Positions 8,658-16,812 of a DNA stretch of 48,169 bases are shown piece after piece. This DNA is from JBDNJM01 sp041687755 (GTDB lineage: Bacteria; Planctomycetota; UBA1135; GCA-002686595). The notes below the pieces were generated by a model, which saw only the letters and a program-made list of their open reading frames with translations, made no database searches and was not told where the DNA came from. Made by a program: the position numbers and the translations under genes. The stretch spans positions 1 to 48,169 of the forward strand of contig JBDNJM010000066.1 of NCBI GenBank assembly GCA_041687755.1. Reading direction: 5' to 3'. Numbering within the stretch: the stretch's first letter is position 1; each line of letters starts with the position of its first letter.

Positions 8658-8915
8658 TCAGGCGGGCTCGGGCCAGTCGGTCGTCTCAAGCTCGTCCTCG
8701 AGCGCCGTCACGAGCCGCAGGGCCGGGTCCGAGGGCCGCGGGCCGCGGGCGGCGCCCGGAATGAGGCTCGGGAGGGCCTCGAGCATCCGGCGGCGGCAGG
8801 CCCAGCAGTCGCTGACGACCTTCCATTGGGTGGGCTGGGCCCCGCTATCCCCGTCGATGGCCTTGCGGCACTCGAAACAAACGCTGGTCTGGGAGTCGGA
8901 CATGGTGAGTTTCAT
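8658..8915 (-). CDS. Small CxxC-pair protein, possible zinc-ribbon
   Basis: The product is 85 residues, or 81 if ATG 8903 is used. Two closely spaced pairs, CFEC near the N-terminus and CWAC about 25 residues later, form a candidate four-Cys metal site. The C-terminal half is Pro/Leu-rich and unremarkable. It converges with the thioesterase gene 30 bp away. No family is recognised. It may be a small zinc-ribbon protein; the conserved spacing of cysteines is the only positive evidence. Confidence 0.5.
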   Translation of the reverse strand: MKLTMSDSQTSVCFECRKAIDGDSGAQPTQWKVVSDCWACRRRMLEALPSLIPGAARGPRPSDPALRLVTALEDELETTDWPEPA

Positions 8916-9227
8916 CGGCGTGGGCGGGGACCCGCCTTGAGCAGCGGTAGGAAGTCCGCCAGCCGGTCGCGCGATCGGACCCTCGGGAGCCAGCTCTTGG
9001 CCCCGACCTACGGAGGCCGGCGTAACCCCTAGGTCCAGGACCAGCAGGCGCTTGTGGCCACGAGCGGCTCCCCGGCCAGGGCCAATGTCTGGCCCGCCCC
9101 CCCTAACTCTCTACTGAAAAGGGACTCCTGACGTCGGGCCCGTCGGTGCCCAGGGCGTGTAGAGGCCCCTCTAGCCTCGGTCGAGGCATCACTGAGGACC
9201 CGGGGGAGCCCCGGCGATTCAGAAACC

Positions 9228-9243
9228 CTCACGTGCACGTGAG
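9228..9243. promoter_or_regulatory. Perfect 16-bp palindrome, possible regulator site or weak terminator
   Basis: CTCACGTGCACGTGAG is fully self-complementary and is followed by ATTTTGTGAG. It lies 50 bp before the first Rrf2-type operator. As RNA it would form a six-pair stem with a TGCA loop and a short U run. Confidence 0.4.
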
Positions 9244-9292
9244 ATTTTGTGAGCAGCTAGCTGCCCCTAGCGGTCGACATCCCTTATGATTC

Positions 9293-9309
9293 AGCACGAT
9301 AAGAGTGCT
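9293..9309. promoter_or_regulatory. Putative Rrf2-regulator operator 1 (AGCAC-N7-GTGCT)
   Basis: The inverted repeat AGCAC-GATAAGA-GTGCT lies in an A/T-richer segment with candidate promoter hexamers (TTATGA at 9284 and GCTAAT at 9307, spacing 17). The same arms and 7-bp spacer recur at 9354-9370. Position before an IscR-like gene suggests autoregulation. It does not match the E. coli IscR type 1 consensus I know. Confidence 0.55.
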
Positions 9310-9351
9310 AATAGGCCTTGCGACCCCTAGAAGTGGGTTCGGAGGCCTCAC

Positions 9352-9372
9352 CTAGCACCTTCACAGTGCTAG
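9352..9372. promoter_or_regulatory. Putative Rrf2-regulator operator 2 (CTAGCAC-N7-GTGCTAG)
   Basis: A perfect 7-bp inverted repeat, CTAGCAC-CTTCACA-GTGCTAG, ends 6 bp before the ATG of the Rrf2-family gene. The inner five bases and the spacer length equal those of operator 1, and the two centres are 61 bp apart. Binding here would cover the translation initiation region of the regulator's own message or its early transcribed region. Confidence 0.6.
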
Positions 9373-9378
9373 ATCGCC

Positions 9379-9876
9379 ATGCTTCAACTCACAAAACGCA
9401 CCGAATACGGCCTGATCGCGCTGGTTCACTTGATGGACCAACGCGACCTCGCGGTCCATTCGGACGCGGTCTTTGTGAGCGCCAGGGAGATCGGTGAGCG
9501 CTACCCCGTCCCCCGCCGGCTGCTCGCCGAGGTCCTCAAGGACCTCGCGCGGGCCGAGCTGGTGCTCTCCGCGCGCGGAGCGACGGGCGGTTACAGCCTG
9601 GCTCACCCGCCCGAAGACATCTCCCTCGGCGAGATCGTCACCGCCCTCGAGGGTCGCCCGACCCTGACCGGCTGCGAAGCGCCCGCAGGCGACCACGCCT
9701 GCGAGGTCGAGTCCGTCTGCCCGATCAAGAGCCCGATGACACGGGTTCGCAACGGTCTGTGGGCCCTGCTCGACCAAACGAGCCTGCGCGACCTCGGCTC
9801 GGAGCCGGTCGCCCTTTCCCACGACTTCCCCGCCTCCGCCGGCGCGCCTCGCGCGCTGGGCGAGACTTCCTCCTGA
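9379..9876 (+). CDS. iscR: Rrf2/IscR-family iron-sulfur-responsive transcription regulator
   Basis: The product is 165 residues. An N-terminal winged helix opens with LTKRTEYGLIALVHL and contains IGERYPVPRRLLAEVLKDL and the wing RGATGGYSL, all typical of Rrf2 proteins. Three cysteines follow in GCEAPAGDHACEVESVCP (spacings 8 and 5), as in IscR, where three Cys and a His ligate a [2Fe-2S] cluster that sets DNA affinity. Being first in an isc operon, it most likely senses cluster status and controls the operon, including itself through the two upstream operators. IscR is the closest functional equivalent; RsrR- or NsrR-like sensing cannot be excluded. ATG 9379 has no clear Shine-Dalgarno sequence. 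Confidence 0.9.
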   Translation: MLQLTKRTEYGLIALVHLMDQRDLAVHSDAVFVSAREIGERYPVPRRLLAEVLKDLARAELVLSARGATGGYSLAHPPEDISLGEIVTALEGRPTLTGCEAPAGDHACEVESVCPIKSPMTRVRNGLWALLDQTSLRDLGSEPVALSHDFPASAGAPRALGETSS

Positions 9877-9936
9877 GGCCGCCCGCCAAGGCCTCGACTC
9901 CACGACCTCTACCAACTGCCCGCTCACGCGCCATCG

Positions 9937-11151
9937 ATGAAGCTTCCCATCTACATGGACTACCAGGCCACCACCCCCGTCGACCCGCGGGTGCTGGACG
10001 CCATGCTGCCGTTCTTTACGGAGGCCTACGGGAACGCGGCTAGCCGCAACCACGCCTTCGGCTGGAAAGCTGAAGAGGCCGTCGACACGGCGCGCGAACA
10101 GTGCGCCCAGGCGATCGGCGCCTCAGCGAAGGAGATCGTGTTCACCTCCGGCTCGACCGAGGCGATCAACCTCGCCATGAAGGGCGTGGCCCAGATGTAC
10201 GGGCACAAGGGCAAGCACATCATCACGTCCCAAGCCGAGCACAAGGCGGTGCTCGACACGGCCAAGCACCTAGAGAAGCAGGGCTACGAGGTGACCTACC
10301 TCGACCCCGACTCCACCGGCCGGACAACCGCGGAAGACGTGGCCAAGGTCATGCGCGAGGACACCATCCTCGTCTCGATCATGTGGGCCAACAACGAGGT
10401 CGGCACGGTCAACGACTTCCGCAACATCGGCGCCCTGTGCAAGGAGAAGGGCGTGCTGTTCTTCACCGACGCCACCCAGGCCGTCGGCAAGATTCCCGTA
10501 GACGTGATCGCCGACAACGTCGACCTGCTGTGCTGGTCCGGGCACAAGGTCTACGGACCCAAGGGCGTGGGCGCGATGTACGTGCGCCGCCGCAACCCGC
10601 GCGTGCGCTTGGTCGCGCAAATGGACGGGGGCGGGCACGAGCGCGGCATGCGTTCGGGCACGCTCAACGTCCCCGGCATCGTCGGCCTGGGCAAGGCCAC
10701 CGAACTCTGCATGCTCGAGATGGACCAAGAGACCGAGCGCGCGCTAGCTCTCGGCGCTTCGCTCGAGAGCCAGATCACCGCGAAGCTCGACCACGTGCAC
10801 TTCAACGGCAACCGCGATCACCGGCTCCCCGGCTGCGTCAACCTCTCGTTCCCCTACGTCGAGGGCGAGTCCCTGCTGATGGGAATCAAAGACATCGCGG
10901 TCTCCTCCGGCTCGGCCTGCACCTCGGCCAGCCTCGAGCCCAGCCACGTGCTGCGCGCGATGGCCATCGGCGACGAACTCGCCCACAGCTCCATCCGCTT
11001 CGGCATCGGACGCTTCACGACCCAAGAGGACATCGACTACGCCTCCGCCCAGCTGACCGAGGTGGTCGCTAAGCTGCGCGAGATGTCGCCGCTCTATGAG
11101 ATGGTCCAAGAGGGCATCGACCTCTCCACCGTCGAGTGGACCGGGCATTGA
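9937..11151 (+). CDS. iscS: Cysteine desulfurase IscS
   Basis: IscS takes sulfur from L-cysteine as an enzyme persulfide and hands it to IscU, releasing alanine; it uses pyridoxal phosphate. The product is 404 residues, the normal length. It opens with IYMDYQATTPVDPRV. The PLP lysine is Lys204 in SGHKVYGPKG, and the active-site cysteine is Cys328 in SSGSACTSAS, in the long mobile loop characteristic of the IscS (group I) type. The ending SPLYEMVQEGIDLSTVEWTGH resembles proteobacterial IscS, where this tail contacts IscU. It lies 60 bp after the regulator gene and heads the assembly genes. Confidence 0.97.
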   Translation: MKLPIYMDYQATTPVDPRVLDAMLPFFTEAYGNAASRNHAFGWKAEEAVDTAREQCAQAIGASAKEIVFTSGSTEAINLAMKGVAQMYGHKGKHIITSQAEHKAVLDTAKHLEKQGYEVTYLDPDSTGRTTAEDVAKVMREDTILVSIMWANNEVGTVNDFRNIGALCKEKGVLFFTDATQAVGKIPVDVIADNVDLLCWSGHKVYGPKGVGAMYVRRRNPRVRLVAQMDGGGHERGMRSGTLNVPGIVGLGKATELCMLEMDQETERALALGASLESQITAKLDHVHFNGNRDHRLPGCVNLSFPYVEGESLLMGIKDIAVSSGSACTSASLEPSHVLRAMAIGDELAHSSIRFGIGRFTTQEDIDYASAQLTEVVAKLREMSPLYEMVQEGIDLSTVEWTGH

Positions 11152-11314
11152 CCTCCGCTCTCTGATTCAAACGGCTGCCTCACCGTGCAGACGGACCCGT
11201 GCAGACGGACCCGTGCATGCGGACACCCTGCCCGACGACAGCCCTCCCGACCAATTCCCCTCTCCGCACGGAGAGACACCGCACCAACGCCTCCCTAGCA
11301 GACACAACAGAACC
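11152..11314. repeat. iscS-iscU spacer with three tandem 14-bp units
   Basis: Within this 163-bp gap, CGTGCAGACGGACC occurs at 11184-11197 and 11198-11211, followed by a third diverged unit CGTGCATGCGGACA at 11212-11225. The rest shows no gene. The array may be slippage-prone; no regulatory role is evident. Confidence 0.6.
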
Positions 11315-11731
11315 ATGGCATACAGCGACAAGGTCATCGACCACTACACCAACCCGCGCAACGTCGGCTCGCTCGACAAGGCCTCCACCGAGGTCGGCAC
11401 CGGCGTCGTTGGCGCGCCCGAGTGCGGCGACGTCATGAAGCTCCAGATTCAGGTCGAAGGCGACAAGATCGTGGACGCCAAATTCAAGACCTTCGGGTGC
11501 GGCTCCGCCATCGCCAGCTCGTCGCTCGCAACCGAGTGGATCAAGGGCAAGACCCTCGACGAAGCTCTCGCGATCCAGAACACCCAGATCGTCAAAGAGC
11601 TCTCGCTCCCGCCCGTCAAGATCCACTGCAGCGTGCTCGCGGAAGACGCCATCAAGGCCGCCGTCATCGACTTCAAGTCCAAGTCCGGCCAGCCCGAAGG
11701 CGCGGACTCCAAGGAGAGTGTCAGCAAGTGA
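11315..11731 (+). CDS. iscU: Iron-sulfur cluster scaffold IscU
   Basis: IscU is the scaffold on which [2Fe-2S] clusters are built from IscS-derived sulfur. The 138-residue product has the three ligand cysteines at Cys37 (ECGD, with Asp39), Cys62 (GCGSAIASSS) and Cys105 (IHCSVLAEDA), nearly the E. coli positions. The motif LPPVK at 98-102 is the site recognised by the HscA chaperone, which matches the presence of hscA and hscB downstream. ATG 11315 starts the conserved MAYSDKVIDHYTNPRNVG; the upstream open frame is not conserved in appearance. A charged Lys/Ser/Glu tail of about 15 residues follows the fold. Confidence 0.97.
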   Translation: MAYSDKVIDHYTNPRNVGSLDKASTEVGTGVVGAPECGDVMKLQIQVEGDKIVDAKFKTFGCGSAIASSSLATEWIKGKTLDEALAIQNTQIVKELSLPPVKIHCSVLAEDAIKAAVIDFKSKSGQPEGADSKESVSK

Positions 11732-12054
11732 TCACCGTTACCGACAGAGCTGCGGCCGAGGTCGCGCGCATCGTTACCGAGCAGTCCCTGCCCGAGACCA
11801 CCGTCCTGCGTGTCGGTGTCAAAGGCGGCGGGTGCTCAGGGTTTAGCTACACCCTCGGGTTTGACGACACGACCGGCCCCGTCGACCAGATCTTCGAGAT
11901 CAATGGCGTGAAGGTCGCAGTGGATCCCAAGAGCTTCCTGTACCTCAACGGCACCCAGATCGACTTCGAAGAGAGCCTGATGGGGCGCGGCTTCAAGTTC
12001 GGTAACCCCAATGCCGCCAAGAGCTGCGGCTGCGGCGAGTCGTTCTCCGTCTGA
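11728..12054 (+). CDS. iscA: A-type iron-sulfur carrier IscA
   Basis: The product is 108 residues and starts with GTG 11728, overlapping the iscU stop by 4 bp (GTGA), which signals translational coupling. The three A-type cysteines are present: Cys36 in GGGCSGFSYTL and Cys100/Cys102 in SCGCGESF. These bind iron or a cluster for transfer to apo-proteins such as [4Fe-4S] enzymes. The C-terminus ends within four residues of the Cys-x-Cys motif, as usual. A longer reading from 11422 would run through iscU in another frame and is rejected. Confidence 0.95.
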   Translation: MITVTDRAAAEVARIVTEQSLPETTVLRVGVKGGGCSGFSYTLGFDDTTGPVDQIFEINGVKVAVDPKSFLYLNGTQIDFEESLMGRGFKFGNPNAAKSCGCGESFSV

Positions 12055-12086
12055 GATCGTCTCGACGCTCCGACTCGGACCCTCCT

Positions 12087-12728
12087 GTGAACGCCGCCGC
12101 GAACTGCGAAGCCTGCGGGCTCGGGCTGCACAGCTGCCTGGTCTGCGAGTCCTGTGGGGTGCTTCAAGGCACCCCGACACCTGCGGACCCGTTCGCTGCC
12201 TTCGGGCTCGAACGGGTCCAGGACTTGGACGAGGGCGCGTTGGGCAAGCGCCTAGTGCGCCTGACGCGCAGGATGCATCCGGACTTCTTTGTCGCGGGTG
12301 AGCCCACGCAGCGGGCGCTCGCCGAGCGCAACAGCGCCGAACTGAACGCCGCTCACGCGGTGCTCGTCGATCCCGCTCGACGAGCGGCCCTGCTGATCCA
12401 GCTCGGCGGCGGACCGAGCCAGCACGAGGAGCGCCAAATGCCCCAGGCCTTCTTGATGGAGGTGCTCGAGTGGAACGAAGCGCTCGATGCCGCCAGGGAG
12501 AGTGCTCCGAGCAGCGCAGAACGCGCCGCCCTGGGCCCCCTGGAGACCGAGCTGCAGGAACAGCGCGGCGAGGCGATGGCGGCCGTCTCCCGCGCCCTGT
12601 GCCCCCTCCCGCCAGCGGGCGACCCCAAGTACACCGAGGTCCGCCGGCAGCTGAACGCCGTGCGCTACACCGACCGCGCGCTCGGCGAGATCCGTGAGCT
12701 CGCGCTGGACCGAGCCGCCCGCGACTGA
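12087..12728 (+). CDS. hscB: J-domain co-chaperone HscB with N-terminal zinc-finger-like Cys cluster
   Basis: HscB delivers IscU to the Hsp70 HscA and stimulates its ATPase. The 213-residue product has the HPD motif of the J domain at about 64-66 (RMHPDFF) and the C-terminal three-helix domain that binds IscU. It starts with an extra segment containing Cys7, Cys10, Cys17, Cys20 and Cys23 (CEAC, CLVC, CESC). E. coli HscB lacks this, but human HSC20 carries a comparable N-terminal four-Cys metal-binding module. The start is GTG 12087, 32 bp after iscA. The gene order iscA-hscB-hscA supports the assignment. Confidence 0.93.
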   Translation: MNAAANCEACGLGLHSCLVCESCGVLQGTPTPADPFAAFGLERVQDLDEGALGKRLVRLTRRMHPDFFVAGEPTQRALAERNSAELNAAHAVLVDPARRAALLIQLGGGPSQHEERQMPQAFLMEVLEWNEALDAARESAPSSAERAALGPLETELQEQRGEAMAAVSRALCPLPPAGDPKYTEVRRQLNAVRYTDRALGEIRELALDRAARD

Positions 12729-12884
12729 CCCCGCCCGACCAAGCCGACGACTCGAGCCCGCTTCGCTCCCCCTGGTCATCCCCCCCGGAGCGCGCCTCGA
12801 ACGAGCAGCACTCCGCGACGGCTTGATGCCGACGCCCTATTTGTCCCCCAAGAGCCTCCCCCCGGCTCTGCCCTCTCCCCTCCC

Positions 12885-14747
12885 ATGCCGTTTCTCGAAC
12901 TCGACGTCCTCGACAACGCCCCCAATCCCATCGTGGGCATCGATCTGGGCACCACCAACAGCCTGGCCGCGATGTTCGTCGACGGCCGGCCGGTCGTGCT
13001 GCGCTCCGAGGGCCAGTCCGGCAGCGTTCCCTCTGCCATCTGGTTCGGGCCCGAGGGCAAGATCCTCGTCGGCAAGGAGGCACGCGACCACGCGATGACC
13101 GAACCGGGCCGCGCGATCTTCAGCGTCAAGCGGTTCATGGGACGCGGGCTAGAAGACGTCGCGGGTGACCTTGTAGGGGTCCCGTTCGAAGCCTCCGCAG
13201 GCGAGGGCGGGGTCCTGCGCTTCGACGTTCACGGCAAGTCCTACAGCCCCCAAGAGCTCTCCGCCCTGATCCTCCGCAAGGTGCAGTGGGTCGCCTCCCA
13301 GGCCCTCGGCGGCGCCTCGGTGGAGCGCGCCGTCATCACCGTCCCGGCCTACTTCGACGACGCACAGCGACAGGCCACTCGAGATGCCGCTCGGCTCGCG
13401 GGCATCGAAGCGGTTCGGATCGTGAACGAGCCGACGGCGGCGAGCCTCGCGTACGGCCTTGACCAGCGCAAGGAGGGCACGGTCGCCGTCTACGACTTCG
13501 GCGGCGGCACCTTAGACGTCTCCATCCTCGCCATCGAAGAGGGCGTGTTCCGGGTGCTCAGCACCGCAGGCGACACGCACCTCGGTGGCGACGATCTCGA
13601 CCGAGTGCTCGTGGGCCTCGCGGCAGACGAGCTCAAGCTCACCCCCGCCCAGCGCAAGGATGCAGCCCTGATGCAGGGCCTGCGCCTCGCCGCCGAGCGC
13701 ACCAAAAAAGCGCTCACCAACGCAGCCGAAGCCGAGTTCTCTTTCCAGGCCCCCGAGCACGGCCTGCAGCTGCGCCACCGAATCACCCGTGCGGAGTTCG
13801 AGCAGCTCGCGGCAGAGCTGATCGAGCGCACGCTCGACGCCTGCCGCCGCGCCCTCAGCGACGCCAAGCTCACCGCGGCGGACGTTGACGAAGTCGTTCT
13901 CGTGGGCGGCTCCACCCGCATTCCCGCCGTGCGCCAGGCGGTCGAGTCCCTGTTCGGCCGCAAGCCCCACATGGAGCTCGACCCGGACGAGGTCGTGGCG
14001 CTCGGCGCCGCCGTCCAAGGCCACGTGCTGGCCGGCGGCACGCGCGACATCCTGCTGCTCGACGTCACGCCCCTGAGCCTCGGCCTGGAGACGATGGGCG
14101 GCGCCGTCGCCAAGGTCGTCCACCGCAATTCTCCGGTGCCCTGCCAGGCCACGGAGGGCTTCACGACCCACGCCGAAAACCAGACGGGGCTGAAGTTGAA
14201 CGTGCTCCAAGGCGAGCGCGAGCTGGCCGCGGACTGCCGCAGCCTCGGTCAGTTCGAGCTGAAGGGCATCCCCCCCATGCCGGCGGGGATGCCGCGCATC
14301 GCCGTGCGCTTCCAGATCGACGCCGACGGGATTCTGCAGGTCACGGCCAAGGAGGAGTCCTCGGGCGCTTCCGCCTTCATTGAGGTCCAGCCCATGAATG
14401 GGCTCAGTGACGACCAGGTCGAACAGATGCTGGCCGACTCCTACGAGCACGCCCAGGAGGACTTCGACCAGCGCCGCATTGCGGACCTGAAGGTCGAACT
14501 GGAGACCATGCTCCAGGCCGTCGCCAAGCACCTACCTGCCGTAGAACCCGAACTCGACCCCGACACTATCGACGAGATTCAAGAGGCCATGCAGGCCGCC
14601 GAGGGCGTGCGTGCGGGCTCTCCCACCGCCGACCAAGCCCAGAAGGCCCGCGACGAGCTCGAGCGCGCATCGCTGCCGCTCGCGGCCGTCCTCATGGACT
14701 CGGTCGCGAAGCAGGCCCTGTCCGGCAAGGCGCTCGGCGACGTCTGA
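12885..14747 (+). CDS. hscA: Hsp70-type chaperone HscA for iron-sulfur assembly
   Basis: HscA uses ATP to drive cluster release from IscU to target proteins. The 620-residue product has the Hsp70 ATPase signatures GIDLGTTNSL (about 18-27), VYDFGGGTLDVS and VLVGGSTRIPAVR. The substrate-binding domain follows and begins near GGTRDILLLDVTPLSLGLETMGG. Length and sequence style (IVNEPTAASLAYGLD) fit HscA better than DnaK, and the location in the isc operon settles the role. It is separated from hscB by 156 bp with no gene. The usual downstream ferredoxin (fdx) and iscX are absent. Its TGA is the first three bases of a dispersed repeat. Confidence 0.95.
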   Translation: MPFLELDVLDNAPNPIVGIDLGTTNSLAAMFVDGRPVVLRSEGQSGSVPSAIWFGPEGKILVGKEARDHAMTEPGRAIFSVKRFMGRGLEDVAGDLVGVPFEASAGEGGVLRFDVHGKSYSPQELSALILRKVQWVASQALGGASVERAVITVPAYFDDAQRQATRDAARLAGIEAVRIVNEPTAASLAYGLDQRKEGTVAVYDFGGGTLDVSILAIEEGVFRVLSTAGDTHLGGDDLDRVLVGLAADELKLTPAQRKDAALMQGLRLAAERTKKALTNAAEAEFSFQAPEHGLQLRHRITRAEFEQLAAELIERTLDACRRALSDAKLTAADVDEVVLVGGSTRIPAVRQAVESLFGRKPHMELDPDEVVALGAAVQGHVLAGGTRDILLLDVTPLSLGLETMGGAVAKVVHRNSPVPCQATEGFTTHAENQTGLKLNVLQGERELAADCRSLGQFELKGIPPMPAGMPRIAVRFQIDADGILQVTAKEESSGASAFIEVQPMNGLSDDQVEQMLADSYEHAQEDFDQRRIADLKVELETMLQAVAKHLPAVEPELDPDTIDEIQEAMQAAEGVRAGSPTADQAQKARDELERASLPLAAVLMDSVAKQALSGKALGDV

Positions 14748-14877
14748 GAGGCTGTGAAGCAATGGCGCTGCCCAAGCGCAGCGCCTCTCAGGTGCCTTTT
14801 GGCCCATCACCTGAAGGCGCTGCAGAGCACGCAGCGTGGGCGGATTGCGCCCGGCGCATTGATTTCACTCGTCCTGA
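14745..14877 (+). repeat. Stop-codon-anchored repeat, copy A
   Basis: This 133-bp element starts on the hscA stop codon (TGAGAGGCTGTGAA) and ends in TTTCACTCGTCC followed by TGA at 14875-14877. It aligns along its length with copies at 26410, 26539 and 27712. Internal inverted repeats include TGAGAG/CTCTCA, GGCGCTGC/GCAGCGCC and CAGGTG/CACCTG. It sits between convergent hscA and the TonB-receptor gene, so it may also act as a terminator. Confidence 0.8.
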
Positions 14878-14889
14878 GGCCCGCCCCCG

Positions 14890-16812
14890 CTAGAACAGCA
14901 GGTTGAAGCCCAGAATGGCCGTCCTGGGAAGGATCTGGGCGTCGAGGTATTCCGAGTGGCTGGCGTCGAGCAGGTTCTGCACGCCGAAGTAAAACTCCGT
15001 GCCTTCTGAGGGGTTCCAGCCCACTCGAATGTCGGTTCGCGTGTACTCGCCGCCCTCGAAGAACTCTCCGAGGTCGTCGACGACGTAGAAGCTCGAGTCG
15101 AACTGCAGCTCTTCGGTCAGCTGGTACGTCGAGCGCACGTTGATCTGCCGTCGGGGGTAGTACTGATCCGTTTCCAAGCTGACTTCACCAAAGTTGTAGT
15201 CGCTGCGGATCAGCGAGACCGCGGAACGCACCTTCCAGCGCTCCGTGGGCTGCAGGTCCACGGCCAGCTCGGCGCCGTAGGCACGACCATCGCCGGCGTT
15301 GGTGAAGCCCGTGCGGAAGTCGTCCGTCAGCTCCGCCACGCGCAGCTCGTCGTAGTCGTTGTAGAACAGCGCCAAGTCCACGAACACGTAGTCCGTCAGC
15401 TGCGATCGGCCGCCGACCTCGTACGCCCAGAGGACTTCGGACTGGAAGTCGAGCGGCGCGAACACCGCGGAGTCGATCAGCCGTTCCTCGATCGATGGAG
15501 TCCGTACGGCACGCGAAGCCGCGGCCCAGACCGTCGCATTGTCCGTAAGCCCCCAGGACGCCCGCACGGTCGGCTGCAGCTCGAATTGCGTGAAGTCGTT
15601 GTGCTCGGCGGTCAACCCGACGGTCAGATTGACGCCGGCGTCTTCGAAGGAGGTGCGATGGATTCCATACAGCCGGAAGACGTCCTGTCGCAGCTCCTGA
15701 ACGCTGAAGTCGACGAAGAACGTGTCGATCCCCTGCAGGTCGTACCAGAGGCTCCGCCACCCCCCACCCAGGGTCAGGTGGCTGGACTCTCCAGTCTCGA
15801 AGCGCCTCTGATAGTTGATGTCCAAAACATCGATCCGCGTGTCAAAGTACGTGGGCGCGAACTGAATGTCCGACAGGAACGACCCCGTCAGCTCCCAGCC
15901 GGCGTCGGCGTCTCGAACGGAGCCCGAGACCTGGAAGCCGCTCTTGTCGTCGACGACTGGAATCTCGTCGAAGGTGACCAGGTCAAGGCCTATATTGCCG
16001 ATCCGCGTGTCGTAGGCCCTGAGGTTGAAGCTGTAGTCGCGATCAGTTTCGTCGGACCAGTCCGCTCGAAAACCTGCGCTGAGCGAACTCCACCCAAGGG
16101 CGTCGCTGAACTCGAAGAACTCGAGCTGCTCGTAGTCCGCACCCTTGAACCACGCGCGGTAGGAACCTGTCTCCCCAAAGTCTCCGCCGTAGCGTGCAGA
16201 GCCATGGAGGTCCACAGACGTGTAGTTCCCCGACACGCGCAGACCCTGGGTGTCCGCTGAATCCTTAGTGATCACGTTGACCACGCCGTGGGTCGCGTTG
16301 GAGCCCCACAGCAGGCCACCTGGGCCGCGCATGACCTCGATGCGCTCGACGTCCGCCATGTCGATGTCCTGCAGCGTCCACCAGACGCCCGGGAACAGCG
16401 GCGTGTACACCGAGACCCCGTCCACCAAGACCAGCAGCTGGTTGAGGAAAGCAAAGCTGAAGACGCCCGTTCCGTTTGCGAAGCCACGCGCGGACACGTC
16501 CCAGGCGTTATTCGTCCAGCGCGAAACGAAGAGCCCCGGGACCAGGCGCAAGGCCTCGGGGATCGAAGTGTGTCCCGCAGCCCGAATCTCGTCTCCTGTG
16601 ATGACGTAGACCGCTCCCGGCACGTCCGCGATGCTCTGCTCTTCACGCGACGCGATGGTCACCTCGACGTCCATCAGGTCGGCGAGGCTCAGGCTCAGCA
16701 GGTCCAGCTCTTCGACAGCATCCTCGTCCTGCGCCAGCACCGGCCCGGGCAAACCGAGGAAGATGGCCGCCGCTGCGAACAAGGCGACACGGTTGATCAT
16801 TGCGAATTTCAT
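14890..16812 (-). CDS. TonB-dependent outer-membrane receptor
   Basis: The product is 640 residues. A signal peptide ending near PVLAQ (about residue 27) is followed by a plug domain: IASREEQSIADVPGAVYVITGDEIRAAG, then RLVPGLFVSR and VERIEVMRGPGGLLWGSNATHGVVNVITK. The rest is a beta-barrel with alternating aromatic residues, ending in the outer-membrane signature ILGFNLLF. Such receptors import siderophore, vitamin or sugar ligands with TonB energy, and the ligand here is unknown. ATG 16812 overlaps the kinase stop (ATGA), so it is the last gene of a coupled trio of YfiR-like protein, kinase and receptor. In such trios the receptor may act as a signal input and not only as a transporter; that is inference. 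Confidence 0.9.
   Translation of the reverse strand: MKFAMINRVALFAAAAIFLGLPGPVLAQDEDAVEELDLLSLSLADLMDVEVTIASREEQSIADVPGAVYVITGDEIRAAGHTSIPEALRLVPGLFVSRWTNNAWDVSARGFANGTGVFSFAFLNQLLVLVDGVSVYTPLFPGVWWTLQDIDMADVERIEVMRGPGGLLWGSNATHGVVNVITKDSADTQGLRVSGNYTSVDLHGSARYGGDFGETGSYRAWFKGADYEQLEFFEFSDALGWSSLSAGFRADWSDETDRDYSFNLRAYDTRIGNIGLDLVTFDEIPVVDDKSGFQVSGSVRDADAGWELTGSFLSDIQFAPTYFDTRIDVLDINYQRRFETGESSHLTLGGGWRSLWYDLQGIDTFFVDFSVQELRQDVFRLYGIHRTSFEDAGVNLTVGLTAEHNDFTQFELQPTVRASWGLTDNATVWAAASRAVRTPSIEERLIDSAVFAPLDFQSEVLWAYEVGGRSQLTDYVFVDLALFYNDYDELRVAELTDDFRTGFTNAGDGRAYGAELAVDLQPTERWKVRSAVSLIRSDYNFGEVSLETDQYYPRRQINVRSTYQLTEELQFDSSFYVVDDLGEFFEGGEYTRTDIRVGWNPSEGTEFYFGVQNLLDASHSEYLDAQILPRTAILGFNLLF

Larger units (their letters stand above)
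8916..9378. other. 463-bp regulatory intergenic region upstream of the isc operon
   Basis: No coding frame is credible here. It contains TAGAGGCCCCTCTA (9160-9173) and the perfect 16-bp palindrome CTCACGTGCACGTGAG (9228-9243) followed by ATTTT. The palindrome could be a short terminator for the minus direction or a regulator site. Two inverted-repeat operators lie in its last 90 bp and are listed separately. Confidence 0.6.
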
